Assembly: GCA_020638495.1 (NCBI GenBank)
Contig: JACKIN010000001.1
Span: forward strand, 744,001 to 808,000
Direction: 5' to 3'
From: Geminicoccaceae bacterium
GTDB lineage: Bacteria; Pseudomonadota; Alphaproteobacteria; Geminicoccales; Geminicoccaceae
Length of the DNA stretch: 64,000 nucleotides
The notes beneath the pieces were generated by a model. The model was not told where the DNA came from. It made no database searches and was given only the letters and a program-made list of their open reading frames with translations. The translations under genes were made by a program, and so were the position numbers. How positions within the stretch are numbered: position 1 is the stretch's first letter; each line of letters opens with the position of its first letter. Positions 17,309 to 26,946 of the stretch are shown piece by piece.

Positions 17309-18285
17309 CGCGGCCCCAGGCCCATGAGGCGGCGCACCTGCGGCAGCGTCTCCTCGGCGGTCGAGAGCGGCAGGACCGGCACGCCGAACCGGCGCTGCCA
17401 GTCGAGGATCGCGGCGAGCCGCCCCGACGCCATCTCGCTCAGGTGGCGATGGGTGGTGGAATCGCCGGCATCGATCTCGGCCTGGAGCCGGCCGTCCGAG
17501 ACGATGAGCTTCAGGCCCTTCGGCAGGTCCTGGGCGAAGGGGTCCGACACGAGGCCGAGCACGAGGTCGTTGCGTCGTGCCAGGCCGGCGACCAGCCGCT
17601 CGGTCTCCGCGTCGGCCACGTCGAAGTCGCTGAGCACGATGATCAGGTGGTTGCGGGGGGCGATCCGGGCGACGCTGCGCAGCACGCGGGTGAGCGAGAT
17701 CGGCGTCACCGCCGGTGCCTCGGCGCGCAGCAGGCCGTTGGCGTCGGCGAGGGCCGCGAGGAAGCGGTCGAGCGCGGCCCGCGTGCGCTGCGGCCGGATC
17801 TCGGCGATCCGTTCGTCGCCGAAGACGATGCCGCCGACCCGGTCGCCCTGGTCGAGGATGCGAAAGGCGGCGAGCGCCGCCGCCTCGGCGGCGGTCACCG
17901 ACTTCATGTTGAGCCTAGAGCCGAAGAACATCGACATGCGCTGGTCGACCACGATCAGCGCCGGCCGGTCGCGCTCCTCGGTCATCACGCGGACATGCGG
18001 CCGGCCGGTCCGGGCCGTCACCTTCCAGTCGATGGCGCGGACGTCGTCGCCTGGCAGGTAGTCGCGCAGCTCCTCGAAATTGAGCCCGCGACCGCGCAGC
18101 CGCGATGCGTGTCGGCCATTGAGCACGGAGCGGGCCGGCTGGCGGGGCAGGAAGGTGAGGCCCCGGGCACGGCCCTCGAGCGAGCGCAGATGGCCGAGCG
18201 TCACGCGGACGCGCGGATCCTGGTCGCCCGGCGGGGGTGCCGCGGGCAAGGTGCCGGTCCTGATCCGCGCCGCCTGGTCGCGCAT
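17305..18285 (-). CDS. DUF58 domain protein of the MoxR/Bat operon
   Basis: Cytoplasmic VWA-like protein, 326 residues. Residues about 65-110 carry the DUF58 signature (GRGLNFEELRDYLPGDDVRAIDWKVTARTGRPHVRV), followed by a degenerate VWA-like domain (ERDRPALIVVDQRMSMFFGS, then HLIIVLSDFDVAD). DUF58 proteins accompany MoxR AAA+ ATPases and are thought to link the ATPase to the membrane VWA proteins. It ends 4 bases into the DUF4381 gene and starts 19 bp after the MoxR stop. Confidence 0.9.
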   Translation of the reverse strand: MRDQAARIRTGTLPAAPPPGDQDPRVRVTLGHLRSLEGRARGLTFLPRQPARSVLNGRHASRLRGRGLNFEELRDYLPGDDVRAIDWKVTARTGRPHVRVMTEERDRPALIVVDQRMSMFFGSRLNMKSVTAAEAAALAAFRILDQGDRVGGIVFGDERIAEIRPQRTRAALDRFLAALADANGLLRAEAPAVTPISLTRVLRSVARIAPRNHLIIVLSDFDVADAETERLVAGLARRNDLVLGLVSDPFAQDLPKGLKLIVSDGRLQAEIDAGDSTTHRHLSEMASGRLAAILDWQRRFGVPVLPLSTAEETLPQVRRLMGLGPR

Positions 18286-18304
18286 CGCCGTCTCCCTCAG
18301 AGCC

Positions 18305-19320
<1,016 letters not shown>

Positions 19321-19321
<1 letters not shown>

Positions 19322-20208
19322 CACAAACCTGCCTCATGTGCCAGAACGTCGCGCGCCGCTTTCATTCGCTGCCTCTCCTCGTCGGTCACCGTCGGGTATT
19401 GGGGATCGAGTCGCTCGAGGGTCTCCGTGAGCACCGAGGAGATCACCATTCGCGCGTACCACTTGTTGTTGGCCGGCACGACATGCCAGGGCGCATGGTC
19501 CCGCGCGGTGCTGCGGATCATGTCGTCGCACGCCGCCATGTAGTCGTCCCAGTGCTTGCGCTCCTCCAGATCGCCGAAGGAGAACTTCCAGTTCTTGTCC
19601 GCCTCGTCGATGCGGTCGAGGAAACGCCGGGCCTGCTCGTCCTTCGAGATGTGGAGGAAGAACTTCAGGACCACGGTGCCGCTGTTGGCCAGGTGGCGCT
19701 CGAACGCCCGGATGTCCTTGAAGCGATTCTCCCAGAGGTCGTCGCCCACGAGCTGCGGCGGCAGGCTCTGCTTTTCGAGGATCTCGGGGTGCACGCGGAC
19801 GACGAGCACCTCCTCGTAGTGGGAGCGATTGAAGATGACGATCTTGCCCCGCTGCGGCAGGCCCGCGACATGGCGCCAGAGGAAGTCGTGCCGGAGCTCG
19901 ATCGGCCCCGGCTGCTTGAACGAGCGGACATCGCAGCCTTGCGGGTTGATGCCGGTCATGACGTGCTCGATGGCGCTGTCCTTGCCGCCGGCGTCCATGG
20001 CCTGCAGCACCACCAGGACCGCCCATCTGCCCTCGGCGTAGAGCCGCTCCTGCAGCTTGCGCAGGTCCTTGATGCTGTCGGCGAGGAGCTCCCGGGCATC
20101 GTCCTTCTCGATGTCGAGGCCGGCAGTGTCGGCCGGATCGACGTCCTCGAGCCGGAACTTCCTGCCATCGGTGACCCGATGGCGCCTGGCGAGGTCCTTC
20201 TGCTTCAT
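19321..20208 (-). CDS. ppk2: Polyphosphate kinase 2 family protein
   Basis: PPK2 transfers phosphate between polyphosphate and nucleotides; cytoplasmic, 295 residues. Walker A-like MDAGGKDSAIEHVMTG, then NPQGCDVRSFKQP, and the lid/second motif FNRSHYEEVLVVRVHPE, all close to class III-type PPK2 enzymes that can phosphorylate AMP as well as ADP; class is inferred from motif likeness only. The ATG at 20208 follows GGAGCAGG and is preferred to an upstream in-frame ATG at 20235 that would overlap the HAD gene. It lies 10 bp after the HAD gene and its stop overlaps the moxR start, so it may couple nucleotide supply to the MoxR module. Confidence 0.93.
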
Positions 20209-20218
20209 GCCTGCTCCG

Positions 20219-21199
20219 TCACCGCGCCGCCGCACCGGCCGGCCACACCCGTGCCCAGTCCTCCGCCATGTCGACGAGCAGCCAGCCGCGTGCCTCCGCC
20301 TCGTCGAGCCCGCGGTCGAGCCTGCCGACGTGGCTCTCGCGGTCGTAGGCCCATTCGCGCTCGGCGTCGGTGTGGTGCACGAGCAGCCCGAGGCGCGGCC
20401 CCTCGCCTGCCGTCGTCCATTCCAGCATCTCGAAGTCGCCGTCCGAGTTGCCGGCGGCGAGGATCGGCCGCTTGCCGATCCTGGCGTCGATCGCCACGGG
20501 CTTGCCGGCCTTGTCGTCGAGGAAGAAGATGCCCGGGTCCTTGAGCACCGTGGGCACGCCGTCGATCACGTCGTATGTCGCGTTGCCGGTCGTGCCCACG
20601 ACCTGGGGCGGGGGAATGTTGTAGGCGTCCTCCGAGAAGACGCGAATGAAGTGCAGGCCGCCGCCGGAGACGATCCAGGTGGTGAAGCCCTGGTCGCGCA
20701 GGTAGCTCAGGAGCTCCAGCATCGGCTGGTAGATCATGGCGTCGTAGGCCATGCCCGTCTCGGGATGGGTAGCGGTGTCGAGCCAGTCCCGGACATCGGC
20801 CTGGAAGGCCTCGACCGACATGCCGGAATGCGTGGTCGAGACGATCTCGAGCAGGCCGTCCGTGCCGGCGGCCGCGATCTTTTCCATGTCGCCCGCGGCC
20901 GCGGCGCGGAGCACGTCCGAGGTCAGGACGGAAGGGTCGGCGGCCGCCATCTCCTTCAGGCGATCGACGGCGAAGAGGAACTGGAAGTAGACCGGCTGCT
21001 CGCCCCAGAGCGTGCCGTCATTGTCGAAGACGGCGATGCGGTCGGCCGGGGTCACGTAGGTGTCGGAGTCTGTGTCGGTGACGCCGTCGACGAACGCGAT
21101 GATCCGCGCCTTGGCGTCGGTCTCGTTCCACGAGGGCAAGGGGTCGGCCAGGGCGATGCCCGGCAGCGCCGCGAGCAGTGCCAGAACGGCAAGACGCAT
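20219..21199 (-). CDS. Exported HAD-superfamily phosphatase
   Basis: Haloacid-dehalogenase-type hydrolase, 326 residues, with a signal peptide (MRLAVLALLAALPGIALA), so periplasmic. Motif I VFDNDGTLWGEQP has both aspartates (DND); motif II is TTWIVSGGGLHF; motif III may be the lysine in VLKDPG or RIGKRP; motif IV is AAGNSDGDFEML. A phosphatase is therefore likely. It starts at ATG 21199 behind AAAGGG and follows an arylsulfatase gene after a strong hairpin (21221-21246). The substrate is unknown; in this block it could release phosphate from the molecules whose sulfate is removed by the sulfatases (inference). Confidence 0.85.
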   Translation of the reverse strand: MRLAVLALLAALPGIALADPLPSWNETDAKARIIAFVDGVTDTDSDTYVTPADRIAVFDNDGTLWGEQPVYFQFLFAVDRLKEMAAADPSVLTSDVLRAAAAGDMEKIAAAGTDGLLEIVSTTHSGMSVEAFQADVRDWLDTATHPETGMAYDAMIYQPMLELLSYLRDQGFTTWIVSGGGLHFIRVFSEDAYNIPPPQVVGTTGNATYDVIDGVPTVLKDPGIFFLDDKAGKPVAIDARIGKRPILAAGNSDGDFEMLEWTTAGEGPRLGLLVHHTDAEREWAYDRESHVGRLDRGLDEAEARGWLLVDMAEDWARVWPAGAAAR

Positions 21200-21220
21200 G
21201 GATAGCCCTTTCGAGAGGTA

Positions 21221-21246
21221 GCGGGCACGCCCGAGGGCGTGCCCGC
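21221..21246 (-). terminator. Strong hairpin between arylsulfatase and HAD genes
   Basis: GCGGGCACGCC (21221-21231) pairs perfectly with GGCGTGCCCGC (21236-21246) around a four-base loop. It lies just after the arylsulfatase stop (21254) and before the HAD start (21199) in the direction of transcription. No T-run follows, so it may act as a partial terminator or an mRNA-stabilising 3' structure rather than a full stop. Confidence 0.6.
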
Positions 21247-21253
21247 AAGGCGA

Positions 21254-22852
21254 CTACTGACGCTGGCCCGGCTGGTAGTCCTCGCCACCGAGCCGCTTGA
21301 GCAGCTCGGCGTTGCGCAGGGTGTTGTAGCCGAGGTTCGACGCGGTGAGCGAGGACCCGAGCTGGTACGGGTAGTCCTCGAAGGTGGAGAAGAACTCCTT
21401 GATCTTCTGCTGGACGGGCACGAACGTCCACATCGTGTTCTCGGCGTACCAGCGGAGATACATGCCCGACTCCTCCCACGCCTTCTCGTAAGGGTCGGCC
21501 TTGAGGTTGATCACCTTGGGCCAGGCGGTCACGTCGCGCACCGCGTCGGTGATGTTGCCGTTGAGGATCGCGAAGTGCACCTTCCAGTCCTGGACGCGCA
21601 CGGCGTTCAGGTTTCCGGCCTGGTCGAAGTAGAAGATCTCCTGTCGCGGGCTCGCCTCGGCCTCGCCCGAAAGGAACGGCAGCAGGTTGTAGCCGTCGAG
21701 ATGGACCTTCCAGTCCTTGCCGTTCATGGTGTGGCCGTCCTTGAGCTTCTCGACGATGTCGGGCTCGCCTGCGGCCGCCGCGAAGGTCGGGAACCAGTCC
21801 TCCTGGCTGACGATCCCGTTGACCTTCCGGCCGGGCTCGATCACGCCCGGCCACTTGACCAGCAGAGGCACGCGGAAGCCGCCCTCCCAGGTCGTGCCCT
21901 TCTCGCCATGAAACGGCGTGGTGCCGCCGTCGGGCCAGGTGACCGTCTCGGCGCCATTGTCGGTCGAGTACACGACGATCGTGTTGTCGGCGATGCCGAG
22001 CTCCTCGAGCTTGTCGAGCACCTGCCCGACCATGCCGTCGTGCTCGACCATGCCGTCCGGGTAGAGGCCGATGCCCGTCGTGCCCCGCGATTCCTCCTTG
22101 AGGTGCGTCCAGACGTGCATGCGCGTCGTGTTCAGCCAGAGGAAGAACGGCTCGTTCTGCTCATTGGCGCGCTCGATGAAATCGACGGCCCCGGCGATGA
22201 TCTCCTCGTCGACCGTCTCCATGCGCTCCCGGGTGAGTGGGCCGGTATCCTCGATATCGCCGTCGGCCGAGGCGCGGATCACCCCGCGCGGGCCGAACTG
22301 CTCGCGGAAGGCGGGGTCCTTGGGGTAGTAGTAGCTCTCCGGCTCCTCCTCGGCGTTCAGGTGATAGAGGTTGCCGAAGAACTCGTCGAAGCCGTGGTTC
22401 GTCGGCAGGTGCTCGTCCCGATCGCCCAGGTGGTTCTTGCCGTACTGGCCCGTCGTGTAGCCGCGATCCTTGAGCATGTCCGCGATGGTCGGCGACCATT
22501 CCGGAATCCCGTGGTCGGAGCCCGGCATGCCGATGGTCAGGAGCCCCGTCCGGAAGGGATGCTGGCCGAGGATGAACGACGCCCGGCCGGCGGTGCAGGA
22601 CTGCTGTGCGTAGGCGTCCGTGAAGAGCGCGCCCTCACTGGCGATGCGGTCGATATTGGGCGTCTGGTAGCCCATGATGCCATGATTGTAGGCGCTGATG
22701 TTGTGGACGCCGATATCATCACCCCAGATCACGAGGATGTTCGGCTGGTTCCCGGCTGCCGGCTGGGCATCCTGGCCCCAGCCGGCGGCCGGCACGGCGG
22801 CGAGCGTCATGCCCACCGCGAACATCAATGGTGCAGTCTTTGATCTTCTCAA
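21254..22852 (-). CDS. Arylsulfatase (type I, formylglycine-dependent)
   Basis: Periplasmic sulfatase that hydrolyses sulfate esters, 532 residues. The start is most likely TTG at 22852, ten bases after GGAGG; it yields a good signal peptide (MRRSKTAPLMFAVGMTLAAV...). Metal-binding NILVIWGDDIG follows. The modification site is QQSCTAGRASF (Cys86, Arg90), then GQYGKNHLGD, TNHGFDEFFGNLYHLN and YSTDNGAET. CxAxR is an accepted variant of the CxPxR sulfatase motif. It is a paralogue of the sulfatase at 24206-25777 and lies downstream of an outer-membrane-type lipoprotein. FGE in the same block (10400-11407) is the obvious maturase. Substrate unknown. Confidence 0.9.
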   Translation of the reverse strand: MRRSKTAPLMFAVGMTLAAVPAAGWGQDAQPAAGNQPNILVIWGDDIGVHNISAYNHGIMGYQTPNIDRIASEGALFTDAYAQQSCTAGRASFILGQHPFRTGLLTIGMPGSDHGIPEWSPTIADMLKDRGYTTGQYGKNHLGDRDEHLPTNHGFDEFFGNLYHLNAEEEPESYYYPKDPAFREQFGPRGVIRASADGDIEDTGPLTRERMETVDEEIIAGAVDFIERANEQNEPFFLWLNTTRMHVWTHLKEESRGTTGIGLYPDGMVEHDGMVGQVLDKLEELGIADNTIVVYSTDNGAETVTWPDGGTTPFHGEKGTTWEGGFRVPLLVKWPGVIEPGRKVNGIVSQEDWFPTFAAAAGEPDIVEKLKDGHTMNGKDWKVHLDGYNLLPFLSGEAEASPRQEIFYFDQAGNLNAVRVQDWKVHFAILNGNITDAVRDVTAWPKVINLKADPYEKAWEESGMYLRWYAENTMWTFVPVQQKIKEFFSTFEDYPYQLGSSLTASNLGYNTLRNAELLKRLGGEDYQPGQRQ

Positions 22853-22923
22853 GGCTTTTTTTCCTCCTGTCGACCTGGAATGCTGGCTGGCGAGCGCTGC
22901 CAACTCAAGCAACGCGCGTCTGG

Positions 22924-24087
22924 CTAGAAGAGCAGCGGAAAGAACATGGCCAGCGCCACGCGGAAGTTCCACTCCGGCCCGAAGCTCTCCTTCTGGACGA
23001 CGTAGCGTTGGGCCTCGACCAGCATGCGTGACGGAATCTCGCCGATGCGGAAGGTTCGCGTCACGCCGAGCCCGACCGGCACGGCGTAGCCGTCGGCGTT
23101 GCCGGCCTCGTCCCAGTCGACGGAGATGATGGGTGCCGTGCCGATGCCCCACTCGGGCGTGAAGTTGTAGAAGGCGAAATACTGCAGCGTGGAGACGCGG
23201 ACATCGTCGCGGTCGCCGTCGCCCGCCACCGAGAAGAGGTTCTGGTTGAGGGCGCCAATGGTGAAGTTCTTGGACGAGTACAAGGCGACGGCCGCCGGCC
23301 CGAGCGAGAACTTCTCGGCGCCGAGCTGGTCATCGGTGGCGGTGGGGAAGCGAAAGATCGGGCCGATGCCCCATTTGATGGGCGAGTCGCCCTTGGTCGG
23401 CGTCAGGAGCGAGAAGATCGTGAAGTCACCCAGGCCGTTCTTGCCGTCGAACTGCGGAGAGCCCACGCCGGTCGTCGGGCCTCCGCCGCCGCCCGCCACA
23501 GGGACATCCGCGCCGAAGCCGATCGGCAGGATCGGGCGGTTGACGAGAGACCAGCCGCTGTTGCCGAGAGGGACCGGAATGAGGGGCTCGAAGACCGTGA
23601 CGTTGGTCCGTCGATTGCCGTCCGACAGATCGCCGCCGAGGGTGACCGTGTCGTTCTCGATGATGGCCAGCGTCGCCTGGGCCAGGGGGTTGGCGAACGC
23701 CTGGTTGGCGGAGGCGAGATCGACCCCGCCACCCCCACCACCTTCGCCCGCCGGGGCCGACGATGGCGATGCGTCCGCCTGGGCCAGCCGCCAGCCGGAG
23801 CCGATGCCTTGCCACGGCCCGTCATCGCGCAGGTCCGCGGTGTGAAAGCCGGCCTCCCAGTCGGCCGGATCACCTGTGTAGTCGGCCGACTGCACGGCGC
23901 CCGCCGGCCGCCGGCCGAAGCCCGGGCCCCGATCGGGAGGCGGGCGCGTGAGGTCTTCCGTGGCCGCGACGCCGTCGACCGAGCGGCCGGCAGCCTCGCC
24001 GAGGCCGGACGGGCCGGTTGCGCAACCGGCGAGGCTTCCCATCAGCGCCACGGCGGCGACTACCCCCGCCAGTCGATCAATGCTCAT
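22924..24087 (-). CDS. Outer-membrane transporter-like lipoprotein
   Basis: 387 residues starting at ATG 24087 with a lipoprotein signal (MSIDRLAGVVAAVALMGSLAGC; lipobox LAGC). After a low-complexity, glycine-rich linker comes a C-terminal domain of amphipathic beta-strand pattern ending in aromatic residues (ALAMFFPLLF), as in outer-membrane barrels. Motifs such as NPLAQATLAIIENDTV, LGDFTIFSLLTPTK, WGIGPIFRFPTATDDQLGAEKFSLGPAAVALY and SVAGDGDRDDV match the family often labelled neuromedin U-like or transporter (label from memory). Its place between two sulfatase genes suggests an import pore for sulfated substrates. A lipobox in front of a barrel is unusual, so anchoring by lipid is uncertain. 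Confidence 0.72.
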   Translation of the reverse strand: MSIDRLAGVVAAVALMGSLAGCATGPSGLGEAAGRSVDGVAATEDLTRPPPDRGPGFGRRPAGAVQSADYTGDPADWEAGFHTADLRDDGPWQGIGSGWRLAQADASPSSAPAGEGGGGGGVDLASANQAFANPLAQATLAIIENDTVTLGGDLSDGNRRTNVTVFEPLIPVPLGNSGWSLVNRPILPIGFGADVPVAGGGGGPTTGVGSPQFDGKNGLGDFTIFSLLTPTKGDSPIKWGIGPIFRFPTATDDQLGAEKFSLGPAAVALYSSKNFTIGALNQNLFSVAGDGDRDDVRVSTLQYFAFYNFTPEWGIGTAPIISVDWDEAGNADGYAVPVGLGVTRTFRIGEIPSRMLVEAQRYVVQKESFGPEWNFRVALAMFFPLLF

Positions 24088-24141
24088 CGCCACCGGTCCT
24101 GCTCCCCATTTCAACGACCACGTTTTGCCACTCACCGGAGG

Positions 24142-24174
24142 CGAGGCCGGCCGAATTGCATTCGACCGGCCTCG
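24142..24174 (-). terminator. Strong two-tier hairpin between sulfatase and lipoprotein genes
   Basis: A 9-bp outer stem (24142-24150 with 24166-24174), one mismatch, and a 5-bp inner stem CGAAT/ATTCG around a TGC loop form one long hairpin. It lies after the sulfatase stop at 24206 and before the lipoprotein start at 24087. No T-run follows. It may lower read-through or stabilise the upstream message. Confidence 0.6.
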
Positions 24175-24205
24175 GGCTCCGGAGAGTTGGCGTCCAGACC
24201 TCGGG

Positions 24206-25777
24206 CTACCTGCTGCCCGGCTGGTTCAGCCTCTCCATCACCTGGTCGAGCGAGAAGCTCGCCGCCTTCTGGCGCGGCGGGAACTGCTCGAAGGTTTCGA
24301 GGAACTTGCCGACATACTGCTGCGCCGGGACCAGCAGATAGATCCGGTCGATCATCCAGTCGTAGTAGGTGTTCGAGGTCCGGTAGGAGCGCTCGTAGGG
24401 ATCGCGCCGGAGGTTGAAGACCAAGGGCGTGCGAAGCGGCGTGAACGGCTCGATCCAGGCGCGCAGGGTCGCCCACTCCTTCTGCTCCATGAACAGGAGC
24501 TTCCAGTCGTCGTAGCGCAGCGCGGTGAGATCGCCGTCGTCGGAGAAGTAGAAGATCTCGTGACGCGGGCTCTCCTCGGTCTCGCCGGTCAGCATCGGCA
24601 GGATGTTGTAGCCGTCGAGGTGGACGTTGTAGGTGCGCCCGATCGCCTCGACGCCGCCTTCGAGGAGCTGCTCCTTGATGTCGGGGTTGCCGGCCGCGGC
24701 GACGAAGGTGGGCAGCCAGTCCATGTGATGGACGATGTTGTTCGACACGGAGCCCGGCTCGATACGACCTGGCCAGCGCACCATGGCCGGCACGCGCCAT
24801 GCCCCTTCCCAGTTGGTGTTCTTCTCGCTCCAGAACGGGGTCATCGCGGCATCGGGCCAGGTGTTCATGTGCGGCCCGTTGTCGGTCGAGTAGAAGACGA
24901 TCGTGTTGTCGGCGATGCCGAGCTCGTCGAGCAGGTCGAGGAACTGGCCGATATGCATGTCGTGCTCGACCATGCCGTCCGAATACTCGTCCTGGCCGGA
25001 GATGCCGCGCAGCTCCTCCTTGACGTGCGTGCGGAAATGCATCCGTGTGCCGTTCCACCACACGAACCAGGGCGTGCCTTCATCTTCCTTGCGCTTGATG
25101 AAGTCGATGGCCGCGGCGACCGTCTCGTCGTCGACCGTCTCCATCCGCTTCCTGGTCAGCGGACCAGTATCCTCGATCTCGCCGTCGGCCGACGACTTGA
25201 TCACCCCGCGCGGGCCGAACGCCTCCCGGAATGTCCGGCCGTCCGCCAACTGCAGGTCGCCCGGGTAGTCCTCGTTCTCCGGCTCCTCCTCGGCGTTGAG
25301 GTGATAGAGGTTGCCGAAGAACTCGTCGAAGCCGTGGTTGGTCGGCAGCATCTCGTCCTTGTCGCCGAGATGGTTCTTGCCGAACTGGCCGGTGGCGTAG
25401 CCCTGGGCCTTGAGCAGGCCGGCGATGGTCGGGTCCTCCTCGCGCATGCCGATATCGGCGCCCGGCAGCCCGACCTTCGAGAGCCCGGTGCGGAACACGC
25501 TCTGGCCCATGATGAACGAGGAGCGGCCGGCTGTGCAGGACTGCTCGCCGTAGTAGTCCGTGAAGAGCATGCCCTCATTGGCGATGCGATCGATGTTCGG
25601 CGTCTCGTAGCCCATCAGGCCCCGCGTATAGGCGGAGATGTTCGACTGACCGATGTCGTCGCCCCAGATGACGAGGATGTTCGGCTTGTCGGCGTCCTGC
25701 GCGTTGGCCGGAGCCGGCCCGGCAACCAACGCCAGGCCCACGGCGAGCACAGTCGCCAAGCCTGCTTGATGTTTCAT
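24206..25777 (-). CDS. Arylsulfatase (type I), paralogue of 21254-22852
   Basis: Periplasmic sulfatase of 523 residues with signal peptide MKHQAGLATVLAVGLALVAG (cleaved near ANAQ). Metal ligands lie in PNILVIWGDDIGQSN. The formylglycine site is EQSCTAGRSSF (Cys81, Arg85), followed by GQFGKNHLGDKDE, TNHGFDEFFGNLYHLNAEEEP and FYSTDNGPHMN. The last two blocks are nearly identical to those in the other sulfatase, so the two arose by duplication and have diverged elsewhere. The ATG at 25777 follows GGAGGAGA. It is the first gene of the long minus-strand block and is transcribed divergently from an AraC-type regulator 150 bp away. Confidence 0.92.
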   Translation of the reverse strand: MKHQAGLATVLAVGLALVAGPAPANAQDADKPNILVIWGDDIGQSNISAYTRGLMGYETPNIDRIANEGMLFTDYYGEQSCTAGRSSFIMGQSVFRTGLSKVGLPGADIGMREEDPTIAGLLKAQGYATGQFGKNHLGDKDEMLPTNHGFDEFFGNLYHLNAEEEPENEDYPGDLQLADGRTFREAFGPRGVIKSSADGEIEDTGPLTRKRMETVDDETVAAAIDFIKRKEDEGTPWFVWWNGTRMHFRTHVKEELRGISGQDEYSDGMVEHDMHIGQFLDLLDELGIADNTIVFYSTDNGPHMNTWPDAAMTPFWSEKNTNWEGAWRVPAMVRWPGRIEPGSVSNNIVHHMDWLPTFVAAAGNPDIKEQLLEGGVEAIGRTYNVHLDGYNILPMLTGETEESPRHEIFYFSDDGDLTALRYDDWKLLFMEQKEWATLRAWIEPFTPLRTPLVFNLRRDPYERSYRTSNTYYDWMIDRIYLLVPAQQYVGKFLETFEQFPPRQKAASFSLDQVMERLNQPGSR

Positions 25778-25927
25778 GCAGCGTCTCCTCCCGGGAGTTG
25801 TTCTAGCGTCGGCCCAAAATGCCTCGGCATGCGTGTCCTTGGCACGGACGGACATAGCGCTAGTTCTTGGACGGCGCTTACCATTTTGCGTCTGCGATTC
25901 ATTGGAGCACGAGGAGCTCGGCGAGCC
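25778..25927. promoter_or_regulatory. Divergent sulfatase/AraC regulatory region
   Basis: This 150-bp spacer must hold the promoters of the sulfatase block (leftward) and the AraC-type regulator gene (rightward). It has two 7-bp inverted copies, CAAAATG at 25815-25821 and CATTTTG at 25882-25888, and related GCTAG/CTAGC-type words near each. No convincing -35/-10 pair stands out on either strand. Control by the adjacent regulator is likely by position only. Confidence 0.4.
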
Positions 25928-26932
25928 ATGCCAAGCCGGTTCATCACCACCGCCGTGCGTGGCTTCGGCCCGCTGCCGAGGATCGTGAGGGAGGCGGTTG
26001 GCGAGCGCGCGGCCAACCTGCTCTTCACCGATGCCGGCGTGCCGCTGGCTCTGCTCGACCGGCCCGATGCGCGGCTGCCGCTCGTCGACATGATCGCGAT
26101 CTTCGAGCGGGCGGCGCTCCTCCTGGACGATCCGTTGCTGGGCCTCGACGTGGGCCGCGCCATGTCGCCGGAGACCTACGGCGACTGGGTGCGCTACGCG
26201 CTCGCCGGGCGGACGTTGCGCCATGGCATTGCCCGGCTCTGCCGGGCCATGCGCTATTATCAGGCAGCGGGCAACATCCGCGCGGAGGTCCACGGCAATC
26301 TCGTTCGACTCGCCTATCACCAGTCTGTCGTCGACGCGGCCCGTGCGCGCCAGCATGCGGACCACGCCCTGCTACCGCTGTTGGCGTTCGTGCGGCGGTT
26401 CCTCGGGCCGGCCTGGCAACCACACTGGGTCGAGCTTCCCTACCGGCCGGCCGCCGGAACCGACGAGCTGGCCACCCGGCTCGGTGTCGAGGTGCGCTTC
26501 GGGCGACCCGGCGTGGGCATGGTCTTCGAGCGCGACTTCCTCGATGCGCCGGGCAACACCGCGCCGCCGGCGTTCGCCGCGTTGCGTCGGATGGTCGAAG
26601 GCCGCCCCGACGGCGAGGTCACCGCGGCCTTGATCGATGTCGTCGACCTGCGCCTCACCGATGGCGAGGTGGCACTCGACGGGGCAGCGAGCAGGCTCGG
26701 CCTGCAGCGGCGGGCCCTGCAGCGGCACCTGCAGGCCGAGGGCCGATCCTACCGCCAGATCGTCGATGCCGCCCGCCGCGCCCAGGCCGAGAAGGCGCTC
26801 GCGACCACCGCCCGGCCGATAGCGGAGATCGCCCAGAGCCTGGGCTATGGCGAGCCGGCCCATTTCAGCCGTGCCTTTCGCCGCTGGCACGGCTGCAGCC
26901 CGAACAGCTGGCGGCGCGAGCGGGCGGGCTGA
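25928..26932 (+). CDS. AraC-family transcriptional regulator (OruR-like, N-terminal arabinose-binding-type domain)
   Basis: DNA-binding regulator of 334 residues. The N-terminal two thirds match the Arabinose_bd domain of OruR/ArgR-like AraC proteins (LLFTDAGVPLALLDRPDARL, RTLRHGIARLCRAMRYYQ). The C-terminal part is an AraC HTH_18 domain: two helix-turn-helix units, GAASRLGLQRRALQRHLQAEG and IAEIAQSLGYGEPAHFSRAF, and the signature FSRAFRRWHGCSPNSWRR. The ATG at 25928 lies behind AGGAG (11-base gap). The open frame continues upstream to 23948, but that is antisense to the sulfatase and is not coding. It diverges from the sulfatase gene and probably regulates it; the effector is unknown. Confidence 0.9.
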   Translation: MPSRFITTAVRGFGPLPRIVREAVGERAANLLFTDAGVPLALLDRPDARLPLVDMIAIFERAALLLDDPLLGLDVGRAMSPETYGDWVRYALAGRTLRHGIARLCRAMRYYQAAGNIRAEVHGNLVRLAYHQSVVDAARARQHADHALLPLLAFVRRFLGPAWQPHWVELPYRPAAGTDELATRLGVEVRFGRPGVGMVFERDFLDAPGNTAPPAFAALRRMVEGRPDGEVTAALIDVVDLRLTDGEVALDGAASRLGLQRRALQRHLQAEGRSYRQIVDAARRAQAEKALATTARPIAEIAQSLGYGEPAHFSRAFRRWHGCSPNSWRRERAG

Positions 26933-26946
26933 GCGGCGAGTCGCCT

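Noticed and set aside
23948..25927. Very long plus-strand open frame continuous with the AraC-type regulator (994 codons)
   Set aside because: The part before 25928 is exactly antisense to the sulfatase and lipoprotein genes and has biased composition; only the regulator part has a recognisable fold.
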